A stretch of 57,912 nt of DNA from Polaromonas sp. CF318 (GCF_000282655.1 NZ_AKIV01000143.1:1-57912); one strand, 5' to 3'; positions 17,487-26,091 are shown, numbered from the stretch's first letter. Translations and numbers: made by a program. The notes: a model not told the origin generated them from the letters alone.

Positions 17487-19580
17487 ATGAACGCAAGGAA
17501 TGTCTCCCGTCGCTGGTCCGGTCCGCCGCTGGCACTTCAAATCACCGGCCTGCTGCTCGCGGGCCTGGTGGTCGCTCAACTGGTCACCCTGGCGCTGACC
17601 ATGCTGCTGCCACCCGAGCCGCGGCGGCAGTATGAGCTCGGCGACATCGCGCGGGTGCTGTCGGGCTCGGCCCTGGAGATACGCGGCGCCAGGCCTTTGC
17701 AGCGCCTGCTGCAGAGCGAGCCGCCGGCACCGACGGGCCCCGGCTGGCTGACCTCGGAGCGCTCGCGCCACGAGCTGGCCCAGCTGCTGGGCCGGCCCGA
17801 GGCCGACGTGCGGCTTTACTTCTTCACGCCGCTGCCCTTTGCCGGCACCGCAAGCGCCATGCCGCGCGAAGAAAAAACCGGCGCGGCGCCCCTGCCGGCC
17901 TACCCGGGCAGCCGCCATGCGCTGGCAAATGGGTACAGCGCGCAGCCAGGTTTGATGCGCGCCGAATTCCTGCGCGTGCAGGCCGGCAGGCCGGGCGGGC
18001 CTCCCGGCGGGGCGGGCCCGGGGGGACCGGGCGGCATGCCCGGTGGTGGTTTCGGCTGGCCGGGCGGGTCGCCCGCCCCTGGCCAGGGCACGGCCTTGCC
18101 GCCATCGTCGGGCAGCGATCCGTCATCAAGAACGCCTTCGACGTCCAGCCCTTCGGCACCTGGCGCGCCCACTGCGGGCACGGCCCCGCCACCCGGCGCG
18201 GGCCCGGTTGAATCACCCGCGCAAGGCCAGGCACAAGGCGCAGCGGCGCCAGGGCCGCAAGGGCAGGGCGGTGCTCCTGCGGCGTCCACATCGCCCACAT
18301 CACCGCCAGCCGGCGGTGCGCCATCTTCTGCCGGCGCGCCTCCCGCACCCGGCGGTGCGGTGAGTCCTTCCAATCAGCGCGCAGCCCAGCCGCCCCTGCA
18401 GCAGGCCGTGCCTATACCCGCACCGGCCGCCCGCACAAACCCTGGAACGGCCTCCTCGGCACCTTCCGCGGCACGCCCTCCCGAACCGGCGGCCGAGCTT
18501 CCTGTTGCAGGCTCACCGGCCCAGGCGGGCAGCGCAACGGCGCCGCGCCTGCCCGCGCCGCCCGCAACCGCCAGCCCGGCCGGTGAAGCAGCGCCCGCGC
18601 GCGGATTGTTCGGCCTGGCGCCCGCGCCCTTTGTGGAGGGCGACTTCATGGCCGCGATGCGCAGCGTCGACGGCTGGGCGGTGGTGCAGCCGGTTCCCGA
18701 GCCTTTCCCGAACGCCTGGCAGCGCCGTGTGCTGTTGTGGTTCCTGGTGGCGGCCGCGGTGGTGGCGCCCGCGGGCTGGTGGTTCTCGCGCCGACTGGTG
18801 CGGCCCATCTCGGGTTTTGCCAGCGCCGCCGAACGCCTGGGCCGCGACCCTTCGGCGCCTGTGCTCGCGCTCGGCGGCCCGGCCGAAGTCGGCCGCGCGG
18901 CGCACGCCTTTAACCGCATGCAAAGCCGGCTGCGCAGCTTTGTGGCCGACCGCACGGCCATGATTGGCGCGATCAGCCACGACCTGCGCACGCCGCTGAC
19001 CCGCATGCGCTTTCGCATCGAGGACGTGCCCGACGGCGTGCGTCAGGGCATGGAGGCCGACCTCGACGAGATGGAGCAGATGATCAGCTCGGTACTGGCC
19101 TTTATCCGCGACGCGTCCGAGCCCGGCGTGCGCGAAAAGCTCGAGCTCTCCAGCCTGGTCGAGGACGTGGTCGAGGACGCCGCCTTCGTCGGCAAAAAAG
19201 CCGTGCTGCAACACAGCGAACAGGCCGCGGTGGAAATCGACGCCATCGGCATACGCCGGTTGCTGGCCAACCTGGTCGAGAACGCCGTGAAGTACGGCGA
19301 GCAGGCCGAGGTGCGACTGTTCACCGAGCGGCAGGACGCCGTGGTCGAAATCAGCGACCACGGTCCCGGCCTGTCCGACGCGGAACTCGAACGTGTGTTT
19401 GAACCCTTCTACCGCACGCCCGAGGCGCGCGCCTCCAGCAAGACCGGCAGCGGCCTGGGCCTGGCCGTGTGCCGCTCCATCGCGCGGGCCCACGGCGGCG
19501 ACGTGCAGTTGAGGCGCGCGCCGCAGGGCCTGGTCGCGCAGGTGCGGTTGCCGCTGGCGTTTGATGTTGCGCGCGCGTGA
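17487..19580 (+). CDS. Sensor histidine kinase with a large Pro/Gly/Ala-rich sensor insert
   Basis: A membrane histidine kinase of about 697 residues. First transmembrane helix near residues 15-40, periplasmic region to about residue 415, second helix, HAMP-like linker, dimerisation domain with phospho-accepting His498 (ISHDLRTPL), and HATPase with N box NLVENAVKYG and G boxes DHGPGLS and GSGLGL. About residues 164-371 are low-complexity Pro/Gly/Ala/Ser, inserted between two ordinary sensor segments. An in-frame ATG at 17430 is possible but adds 19 residues before the cationic start; neither start has a strong ribosome-binding site. It is the nearest kinase to the response regulator at 8808-9548, on the other side of the virB genes. 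Confidence 0.88.
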   Translation: MNARNVSRRWSGPPLALQITGLLLAGLVVAQLVTLALTMLLPPEPRRQYELGDIARVLSGSALEIRGARPLQRLLQSEPPAPTGPGWLTSERSRHELAQLLGRPEADVRLYFFTPLPFAGTASAMPREEKTGAAPLPAYPGSRHALANGYSAQPGLMRAEFLRVQAGRPGGPPGGAGPGGPGGMPGGGFGWPGGSPAPGQGTALPPSSGSDPSSRTPSTSSPSAPGAPTAGTAPPPGAGPVESPAQGQAQGAAAPGPQGQGGAPAASTSPTSPPAGGAPSSAGAPPAPGGAVSPSNQRAAQPPLQQAVPIPAPAARTNPGTASSAPSAARPPEPAAELPVAGSPAQAGSATAPRLPAPPATASPAGEAAPARGLFGLAPAPFVEGDFMAAMRSVDGWAVVQPVPEPFPNAWQRRVLLWFLVAAAVVAPAGWWFSRRLVRPISGFASAAERLGRDPSAPVLALGGPAEVGRAAHAFNRMQSRLRSFVADRTAMIGAISHDLRTPLTRMRFRIEDVPDGVRQGMEADLDEMEQMISSVLAFIRDASEPGVREKLELSSLVEDVVEDAAFVGKKAVLQHSEQAAVEIDAIGIRRLLANLVENAVKYGEQAEVRLFTERQDAVVEISDHGPGLSDAELERVFEPFYRTPEARASSKTGSGLGLAVCRSIARAHGGDVQLRRAPQGLVAQVRLPLAFDVARA

Positions 19581-19596
19581 GTCTTGGCGTAGGGAC

Positions 19597-20526
19597 CTAG
19601 GCGCGTTTGAGTTTGGCGCCTGCTTTGGAGTCCGGTCCGGCCTTTCGGGTCTTGGCGCCATTCAAATGCTCGCGAAGAAAGTGTGATGCTTCCACTCGTT
19701 CATTGCGCCTCAGCAGATCGATCAAGACCAGGTGTTCTTCGCATTGAAGGCGCATATGCGATCGATCGAGCTTGGACCGGTATTCCATCAACCGCCGCAA
19801 CTGATTGACTTTGCGCAACGCATCCAGCAGCAGACGGTTACCTGAGCCCGCAATGATTGTTTCGTGTAAGTGCACGCCCGGCCGGAAGAGCTCTGAGCGT
19901 GTCCACTTTTCAATACCACCTGACAGTAGTTCAACCTGCTCCCTATAGCATTTGTCTAACTCGACAAGGTCCACCTCATAACCGGGCTCAATGATGGCGG
20001 CGGGCTCAATGATCATGCGAAAGCGGTAGCTTTCTCTGTAAGACTCAGCAGTGCTCATCAGAGGAAGAAAAACCCATCCCCGTCCGGCTTTGCGTTCGAC
20101 CACACCCTCACGCGACATGCGATTAAGAACACGCTGGATCTGGGTTCGGGTGCTTCCATAGCGCTGCATTAAATCAGTCTCGGCGATGTCGGTACCGAGC
20201 TTCTCGGCGACGCGATCGTCAGCGATCTGCATGTACACAGCTTCGTCGGAATCAGCGGCTTCGGGCAGCACCATGGAGCCCAGGTCTTTGGAGGACTTCG
20301 CAACCTGGAAGCCCTTATTTGGCTCGGATCGGACAACGCCGGTAGCGGCCAGATATTGCAAGGCTTTTCGAACGGGTGAGCGCGAAACACCTAGCTCGTC
20401 ACACAAAACCTGTTCGGTTAAGCGGTGGCCTTCCGGTAACCAGTCCCGCCGGATCATCTCCACGATTTTTCCGGCAAGCGCGGGCGCGAGCGGACTGACG
20501 TTGGACGGTAATGCGGTGGGCTTCAT
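19597..20526 (-). CDS. GntR-type regulator with two winged-helix domains and an FCD-like domain
   Basis: A 309-residue regulator. An N-terminal GntR winged helix (about residues 15-75; LCDELGVSRSPVRKALQYL) is followed by a second winged-helix-like segment (about 100-155; DLMQRYGSTRTQIQRVLNRM and RGWVFLP), then a helical FCD-type ligand domain with a HETIIAGSGNRLL motif. Standard FadR-type GntR proteins have only one winged helix. It is clearly paralogous to the regulator at 37995-38888. It lies 82 bases downstream of the aldehyde dehydrogenase gene on the same strand and probably controls the island, responding to an organic acid. Confidence 0.88.
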   Translation of the reverse strand: MKPTALPSNVSPLAPALAGKIVEMIRRDWLPEGHRLTEQVLCDELGVSRSPVRKALQYLAATGVVRSEPNKGFQVAKSSKDLGSMVLPEAADSDEAVYMQIADDRVAEKLGTDIAETDLMQRYGSTRTQIQRVLNRMSREGVVERKAGRGWVFLPLMSTAESYRESYRFRMIIEPAAIIEPGYEVDLVELDKCYREQVELLSGGIEKWTRSELFRPGVHLHETIIAGSGNRLLLDALRKVNQLRRLMEYRSKLDRSHMRLQCEEHLVLIDLLRRNERVEASHFLREHLNGAKTRKAGPDSKAGAKLKRA

Positions 20527-20608
20527 GATGGCAACTTCTCTTCAGGACTGAAGGCTAGTAAGGGTTCATTTTACTTTGACCACTGCTATCGGAACAGCGG
20601 GCGTGTGC

Positions 20609-22243
20609 TCAAAAAACAAACCCCGTATGGATGAAGTTCGAGTGACCACCCGAGACGATGGCATGCAACAACTCCTTGCTTGCCGCGGTTTCCTTCGCGG
20701 CGATCATGGTTCGGATAGAAAAGGCTCGTAGCGCGTCGGCCACAGATAACGTTCCTTCCCCAGAGTCTTTTCGGCCGGTGAATGGAAAGATGTCCGGTCC
20801 CCGTTGACACTGGGCATTGATGTTCACGCGGCACACCTGGTTAACCAGCTGGTCGGCAACCGAGCCTATCTGGGCAGGGTCACTTCCGAACACGCTGACC
20901 TGCTGGCCGTACTTCGACTCACTCACATACTCCAGCGCTTCGCTGACGTTGTCGAAAGGCACTACGGGAATGATTGGTCCAAACTGCTCTTCCTGGTAGA
21001 GCTTCATGTCTGGCGAGACCGGATAGACCACAGCAGGTCTGAACAAGGTTCCCAGAAACTCTCCTCCATGCGCATTCGTCACGGCACCCCCTTTGGCCTT
21101 GGCGTCCGCAATACATTCGGCCAAGTAAGCGACGCGGCCGGCCTCGGCTACTGGCGTGATCTGCACGCCTGCTTCCCACGGCATGCCAATACTCATGCCG
21201 TTAACAGCGACCGAGAGTTTCTCGACGAACTGCTCCGCAATACTCCTGTGAACCAGCAAAATCTTGAGTGCCGTGCAGCGTTGCCCGTTAAAGGAGAGCG
21301 TACCCAGCAGGCACTCCTTGACCGCCAGATTGAGGTCGGCGTCGGGAAGGATGATTCCCGGATTCTTGGCGTCGAGGCCCAGAATGGCTCGCAGGCGGTT
21401 TGACTTGGGGTGAAGCTTCTTCAGCTTGTCGGCGACCTTGCTCGAACCTATCAGCGCCAGCACGCTGACCCTGCCGCTTTCCATCAGTGGCGGCACCACT
21501 TCCTCACCCTGCCCATAGACCGTGTTGACCACGCCTGGCGGGAAAGCTTTCTGAAAGGCCTCCAGAAGCTGGCCATAGATCAAGACACCGAGCTTTGGCG
21601 GTTTCAGCAGAATGGTATTTCCCATGATCAGCGCTGGAATGAGCGTGGTGAGTGTCTCGTTCAACGGATAGTTATAGGGGCCCATGCAGAGAACGACTCC
21701 GAGCGGAGAGCGCCGGATCTGTGCGATGGTGCCATCGACCGTGGTAAACCGGGAGTTGGCGTTGTCAAGGTCTTTGAGTGCGCCTACTGTCGCCTCTATG
21801 TACTCGATGGTCCTGTCAAACTCCTTTTCCGCATCCGGAAGGTTCTTGGCGACCTCCCATTGGATGAGGGCAACAATTTGTGCCCGCCGGTCGATCATCA
21901 TGCGGGTGAAGAGCTCCATATGCTCGATCCGCTTCGCAACGGACATGCTGGGCCAGACTCCCCGGCCGTTGTCGTATGCCGTCACGGCAGCGGCCAAGGC
22001 CTCCAGCGCAGTGTGGCGGTCGAGTAAGGGGAAGCTGCCCAGTATTCGAGCTTGGTTCTCAGGGGCGCCAGCAATCAGTACCGGAGAGTGGACTGGCTTT
22101 GAAGGGCCTTTCCAGGCTCGAATATCACCGCCGATCAAGTACTCCAGCTGATTCAGCGGAAAGCTCACCGCAGCCTGTCCAGGTATATCTGAGGGCTCGG
22201 GAATGAGGGTTGAGAGTTGAAACGATTCGCCGAGCTTTCTCAT
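20609..22243 (-). CDS. Aldehyde dehydrogenase family protein (GapN-like subgroup)
   Basis: A 544-residue NAD(P)-dependent aldehyde dehydrogenase, longer than the usual 480-500. The catalytic Cys is Cys323 in SFNGQRCTALK; the cofactor motif VVLCMGPYNYPLNETL is present. The segment that normally reads ELGGKNP reads GLDAKNP here, so the general-base Glu is Gly; related Burkholderiales proteins seem to share a GL(E/D)AKNP form, which marks a subgroup. It may oxidise a phosphorylated or hydroxylated aldehyde made by the upstream enzymes. The start at 22243 is preferred over 22297, which overlaps the upstream gene. Last enzyme gene of a five-gene operon. Confidence 0.88.
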   Translation of the reverse strand: MRKLGESFQLSTLIPEPSDIPGQAAVSFPLNQLEYLIGGDIRAWKGPSKPVHSPVLIAGAPENQARILGSFPLLDRHTALEALAAAVTAYDNGRGVWPSMSVAKRIEHMELFTRMMIDRRAQIVALIQWEVAKNLPDAEKEFDRTIEYIEATVGALKDLDNANSRFTTVDGTIAQIRRSPLGVVLCMGPYNYPLNETLTTLIPALIMGNTILLKPPKLGVLIYGQLLEAFQKAFPPGVVNTVYGQGEEVVPPLMESGRVSVLALIGSSKVADKLKKLHPKSNRLRAILGLDAKNPGIILPDADLNLAVKECLLGTLSFNGQRCTALKILLVHRSIAEQFVEKLSVAVNGMSIGMPWEAGVQITPVAEAGRVAYLAECIADAKAKGGAVTNAHGGEFLGTLFRPAVVYPVSPDMKLYQEEQFGPIIPVVPFDNVSEALEYVSESKYGQQVSVFGSDPAQIGSVADQLVNQVCRVNINAQCQRGPDIFPFTGRKDSGEGTLSVADALRAFSIRTMIAAKETAASKELLHAIVSGGHSNFIHTGFVF

Positions 22244-22247
22244 GTGC

Positions 22248-22910
22248 CTACCAGGAAGCGTTAAAGGTTTTGCGCAGTTCCGCAATTGCGGCCTCACTCA
22301 GGGGCGCGGGTTTGTGGGAAGAGATCGCCCACAAGCGCGCGGTCTCCTCGAGCTCCTCCAGAACTGCCATGGCCTGAGCGGGTGTCTCATGCCAGACATT
22401 CGGCCCCAATCGCGAAAGCATCACGGAGCGAATGGGCGTGCCTGCGGTCTCGTAGCGTTTGATGGTCTCGGCAACCAGCGTTGCGGCCGCGGGATCGCCA
22501 GGACGGTGATAAGGGATGACGGGAACATGTCCCACTTTCATGACGAAGTAGGGGGTAATGGCTGGCAGCAGCTCACCTACAGGGTCCGTTAACGTCAGCG
22601 CAACGCAATGAGTGCTGTGGGTATGAATGACGCAGCGAGTTTCGGGGGCTGACGAGACTACCGCTGAGTAAATTTTCGAATGTAGTGCCAAGGTCTTGCT
22701 GGCTCGATCACCGCTGACTTGCTGACCGTTGTTGCCGATCTTGGCAATACTGTCCGGTTCCAGAAATCCCAGGCAGGCATCAGTCGGAGTGATCAGGAAT
22801 CCATCCTCAAGCCGCACGCTGATGTTGCCGGCAGTTGCATGGACATAACCACGATCAAACAGGCTTTTACCAATGCGGCAAATTTCCTTACGGGCAAGGT
22901 TTTCGTTCAT
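22248..22910 (-). CDS. Class II aldolase/adducin-fold protein, OtnC-like (3-oxo-tetronate 4-phosphate decarboxylase homologue)
   Basis: A 220-residue class II aldolase-fold protein. The start overlaps the kinase gene by four bases (ATGA), the arrangement seen for otnK-otnC. OtnC converts 3-oxo-tetronate 4-phosphate to dihydroxyacetone phosphate and CO2. The metal motif His96-Thr-His98 is kept, and TAGNISVRL is typical. Two key positions differ: the catalytic Glu of the E-x-x-x-H motif is Thr73 (SKTLALH), and the third zinc His of the usual N-H-G motif is Leu168 (SRLGPNVWH). It is full length with no frameshift, so it looks selected rather than decayed. Substrate and even metal dependence are uncertain. 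Confidence 0.85.
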   Translation of the reverse strand: MNENLARKEICRIGKSLFDRGYVHATAGNISVRLEDGFLITPTDACLGFLEPDSIAKIGNNGQQVSGDRASKTLALHSKIYSAVVSSAPETRCVIHTHSTHCVALTLTDPVGELLPAITPYFVMKVGHVPVIPYHRPGDPAAATLVAETIKRYETAGTPIRSVMLSRLGPNVWHETPAQAMAVLEELEETARLWAISSHKPAPLSEAAIAELRKTFNASW

Positions 22911-24190
22911 GAAAGGAGTCTATATGCCTTCGTGAAAAAGTCGGGAGTACCGAAGTTTCCGGATTTCAGCGCGATGTGAATGTCGGCGCCGCAGGCGCTG
23001 GCGCCGGCGTAGCACCAGGGCACACCTGGATCAATCTGCTGACCGATGCGCATTTGGGCGATACCGAGAGCCTGTACGCACGCGCCCGAAGTCTCACCGC
23101 CGGCTACCAGAAGCTGACGCACGCCTAATTCCACCAATCCCTTGGCGATCGCAGCAAGCGCGTGCTCGACCATGGCGCCGGCGTCGTTGACGCCGAGTTG
23201 GCCTTGCACCTCTTTGACGGAGACGGGGTCTGCAGACGAGTAAATAAGGATTGGTTGCGTGCCGAGTTGCTTTGATGCCCAGTCAAGCGCCTCTTGAATA
23301 ACATTGTTACCCGCGGCAATCCGCAGGGGGTCAATAGCCAGCGCCGGAAGGCCAGCCCGGATGAACTCCGCCACTTGCCGGTTGGTGGCGATGGAACAGC
23401 TGCCGGAGACGATCGCTTGAAGACCCGCGGCCGGCGGCAATTGCGCGGCCTTCGTCGAAGGGGTAAGCCCGTGGTTCTGCGGCAATCCAATCGCGACCCC
23501 GGAGCCCGCCACGACCAGCGGCATCATGGAGATGGCCCGTCCCAAGCTGAGCAAATCCTCGTTATCAATCGCATCAACGATCGCAAACCGGAAGCCCTGA
23601 CTGCGAAGATGAGCAATCTTGTCTTGAATCGCAGCGCCGCCGGCGTTAACAGTGGCGTGTTCGATCAACGCGACCTTGCCATCGGATTGCGCCTGCATCA
23701 CCTGGACCAGGTTGGAGTTGGTCATGGGCGTCAGCGGGTGATTACGCATTCCCGAATCGCTGAGCAACTGGTCACCGACGAAGAGGTGACCTTTGAATAC
23801 CGTACGGTGATTTTCCGGAAACGCGGGAGTCACGCAGCAGAAATCGGTGCTCAAGGCTGTCATCAATGCCTCGGCGACGGGGCCGATGTTCCCGTCAGAT
23901 GTCGAGTCGAAGGTGGAGCAGATCTTGAAATAGAACTGGGAGGCGCCTTGCTTCTTCAGCCAGGCCAGAGCGTCGAGGGATTGCGTGACCGCTTCACCTG
24001 CGGGAATGGTCCTGGACTTCAATGCGACAACAACCGCGTCGGCCTCTCCGATGCCTCCTTGCGGTACACCGATGGTCTGTATCACCCGCATTCCCGACCT
24101 GACCAGGTTGTTGGCCAGATCGGTTGCACCGGTGAAGTCGTCTGCGATACAGCCGAGTTTCACGGCGCGTGAGGGTTGAGTTGCGCTCAT
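22907..24190 (-). CDS. otnK: Four-carbon acid sugar kinase, OtnK-like (3-oxo-tetronate kinase family, DUF1537)
   Basis: A 427-residue cytoplasmic kinase. The N-terminal substrate domain opens with GCIADDFTGATDLANNLV, the family signature; the C-terminal nucleotide domain has SGSCSIATNRQV and GGETSGACVQALG. OtnK phosphorylates 3-oxo-tetronate on O4 for the next enzyme. Coupling to the class II aldolase-fold gene supports this. The family also includes D-threonate, D-erythronate and oxo-isoapionate kinases, so the exact substrate is open. It starts 3 bases after the dehydrogenase stop. No LtnD-type dehydrogenase or OtnI isomerase is encoded nearby. Confidence 0.87.
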   Translation of the reverse strand: MSATQPSRAVKLGCIADDFTGATDLANNLVRSGMRVIQTIGVPQGGIGEADAVVVALKSRTIPAGEAVTQSLDALAWLKKQGASQFYFKICSTFDSTSDGNIGPVAEALMTALSTDFCCVTPAFPENHRTVFKGHLFVGDQLLSDSGMRNHPLTPMTNSNLVQVMQAQSDGKVALIEHATVNAGGAAIQDKIAHLRSQGFRFAIVDAIDNEDLLSLGRAISMMPLVVAGSGVAIGLPQNHGLTPSTKAAQLPPAAGLQAIVSGSCSIATNRQVAEFIRAGLPALAIDPLRIAAGNNVIQEALDWASKQLGTQPILIYSSADPVSVKEVQGQLGVNDAGAMVEHALAAIAKGLVELGVRQLLVAGGETSGACVQALGIAQMRIGQQIDPGVPWCYAGASACGADIHIALKSGNFGTPDFFTKAYRLLS

Positions 24191-24193
24191 TGA

Positions 24194-25267
24194 TTAACCT
24201 GCAGCGACCACCTTGGCAACGGCCTGACCAAAAGCCTTGCAGCCGGTGGTTCCGCCCAGATCCGAGGTGCGAAGAGCTGGATCCTCCAATACCTTGTCGA
24301 CGGCGGCCTGCATTGCGTCGCCGGCGTTCTGAAGAGCCTTGATCTTCTTGTTGTCACCCATCCAGCGTATCAGCATTGCTACCGACAGGATCATGGACGT
24401 TGGGTTGGCGATGTCCTTGCCGGCGATGGTCGGTGCCGAGCCGTGCTGGGCTTGGGCGCAACACAAGGTGTCGCTGGCCATGATTGAGCCTGCCAGGCCG
24501 AGACTGCCGGACAGTTCGCTGGCCAGGTCGGAAAGGATGTCGCCATAAAAGTTGGTCGCAACCAGCACGTCAAAGGACTCAGGATTGCGAACCAGGTGCG
24601 CTGTGGAAGCGTCAACCAGCAGGTCATCCAGCTTGACTTCCGGGAACTCCTTGGCTACGTGGTTCACGGCTTCCAGGAAGAGACCGTCCGTCATGTGAAA
24701 ACTGTTGGCCTTGTGGATTGCCGTGACTTTCTTGCGGCGGGTCATGGCCAGCTCGAATGCACGGCGGGCAATGCGCTCGCTGCAATGGCGGGTGATTTTG
24801 CGTGTTGACAGTGCCATGTCCGGGCTTGGCATCACTTCGCCCCAGCCTTTTGTCATGTTCCGGTCTGGATAGAAGCCTTCGGTAGCTTCGCGCATGATGA
24901 CGAGGTCCATGGACTTGCCTTCACGCATATTTGACTGCAGGAATGGGCGGGTACGTGCGGGGCGAACGTTTGCATAGAGGTCCAAGCCGATACGAAAGCC
25001 GGCGGAGACGTTGCGGCCGCCCTTTTCCGGTGTCGGATAGTCTGCATGTGACTGGGTGCCCAAAATCACGCCGTCGTAGGTCTTGGCGCGTTCAAGCACT
25101 TCTTGGCGGAGCGTGGTGCCGAATTTTTCCAGGCTTTCGAAGCCGACGATTTCATAGTCAAACGACAGATCGAGTTTGAATTTGGTGTTGGCAGCTTGCA
25201 GCACCTCCATGGAGGCTGCAACAATTTCAGGGCCGATGCCATCGCAAGGCAGAACAACAATTTTCAT
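24194..25267 (-). CDS. Isocitrate/isopropylmalate/tartrate dehydrogenase family enzyme
   Basis: A 357-residue beta-decarboxylating dehydrogenase homologue. It keeps the CDGIGPEI start, the LYANVRPARTRP arginine loop, REATEGFY, the catalytic Lys in IHKANSFH and the GDILSD aspartates that bind Mg2+. The family oxidises a 2-hydroxy acid with a neighbouring carboxylate, often with loss of CO2. The NAD-selecting motif, usually SAPDIAGK, reads SAPTIAGK (Thr280), and the preceding EPVHGS reads AQAQHGS, so cofactor preference is unclear. AAAGGTG lies upstream of the ATG. Divergence from LeuB and tartrate dehydrogenase suggests a different substrate. Confidence 0.88.
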   Translation of the reverse strand: MKIVVLPCDGIGPEIVAASMEVLQAANTKFKLDLSFDYEIVGFESLEKFGTTLRQEVLERAKTYDGVILGTQSHADYPTPEKGGRNVSAGFRIGLDLYANVRPARTRPFLQSNMREGKSMDLVIMREATEGFYPDRNMTKGWGEVMPSPDMALSTRKITRHCSERIARRAFELAMTRRKKVTAIHKANSFHMTDGLFLEAVNHVAKEFPEVKLDDLLVDASTAHLVRNPESFDVLVATNFYGDILSDLASELSGSLGLAGSIMASDTLCCAQAQHGSAPTIAGKDIANPTSMILSVAMLIRWMGDNKKIKALQNAGDAMQAAVDKVLEDPALRTSDLGGTTGCKAFGQAVAKVVAAG

Positions 25268-25282
25268 AAAAACACCTTTCAG

Positions 25283-25981
25283 TTAGATTGGATTGGAGCG
25301 GTTGTGTCGGGGGTGAGATTCGATGGAAGACTTGAGCTTGGACACGGCACTGTCCGGACTGGTCAGCACGGGGTAGCTGAGGCATTCCCTTAGAAGGGTT
25401 GATGCCCTGGCCATGGAAAATTGGCCGAGCATCAGCACGTCCATTTCGCCCATTTCAAGAGCCGCCTGTTTGAGCAGCCTGTCGTGGGTATCGGCATCGC
25501 CTCGGTTGAGCGCGTCGAGAGCCTCCGGCACGCATTTCTTGATGACCTCCACTTCCATGCCGGCAGCGCCGGCATCGTCGCGAAGCTCACTCTCAAGCGC
25601 CTGGGTCGCCGGCAAGAAGGTCGTAAGTAATCCAATCCGGCCACGCTTGCCGCGGGCGTGAGCGAGCGCCTCCGCGAACATCGCCTCATTGGGTTTGAGA
25701 CTGGGTAAAGACATGGTTTTCTTGGCTTCGTCCAGTGCTGAACCAAAGGCCGAGCATGTAAATAAGACGGCCTCGGCTCCCGTTGACGCGGCATAGCGGC
25801 TCAGCGCCAGGAAACGAGCCGTGAACGCTTCGGTGGAGACCGCACCCTGCGCCAGGTCGGCGGACAGGCTGCCGTCAAGCAAATTCATCGTGGTTGCTGT
25901 TGGCCAAAGGCGTTTGAAGGCCTCCTCGATGGGGGCTATTGCCAATGGCGTGGCGTGAATCAGAGCGATCCGGCTGTTCAT
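25283..25981 (-). CDS. Aspartate/glutamate racemase-family protein
   Basis: A 232-residue protein of the Asp/Glu/hydantoin racemase and arylmalonate decarboxylase superfamily. The first catalytic Cys is in LFTCSAFGSA. The second-lobe site, which in true racemases carries the other Cys, reads MLGQFSMA, so only one catalytic thiol is present, as in arylmalonate decarboxylases. It could therefore be a decarboxylase or isomerase rather than a racemase. It is the first gene of the leftward five-enzyme operon, and its 110-base divergent promoter is shared with a Bug receptor gene. Confidence 0.82.
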   Translation of the reverse strand: MNSRIALIHATPLAIAPIEEAFKRLWPTATTMNLLDGSLSADLAQGAVSTEAFTARFLALSRYAASTGAEAVLFTCSAFGSALDEAKKTMSLPSLKPNEAMFAEALAHARGKRGRIGLLTTFLPATQALESELRDDAGAAGMEVEVIKKCVPEALDALNRGDADTHDRLLKQAALEMGEMDVLMLGQFSMARASTLLRECLSYPVLTSPDSAVSKLKSSIESHPRHNRSNPI

Positions 25982-26018
25982 TGCGTTGTCTCAGGGTTAA
26001 TCATTATTCTTGCCTGTA

Positions 26019-26044
26019 TTGTATCAAGTTATGATTTAGTACAA
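26019..26044. promoter_or_regulatory. Inverted repeat in the divergent racemase/Bug promoter
   Basis: TTGTA (26019-26023) and TACAA (26040-26044), a 5-bp dyad with a 16-base spacer, in the AT-rich gap between the leftward enzyme operon and the rightward transport genes. TTGTAT also occurs upstream of the ABC receptor gene (27216-27221) and inside the aconitase operator (35302-35307). It may be a half-site for one of the two GntR paralogues or part of a -35 element. Confidence 0.35.
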
Positions 26045-26091
26045 ATATAAAAACAGGAGCTTTAAGTGAGAACAAACCCTAAGGAGACAAA

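Noticed and set aside
19580..19620. Attachment site or integrase scar at the left edge of the low-GC region
   Set aside because: No tRNA gene, direct repeat with the right edge or integrase fragment could be seen.
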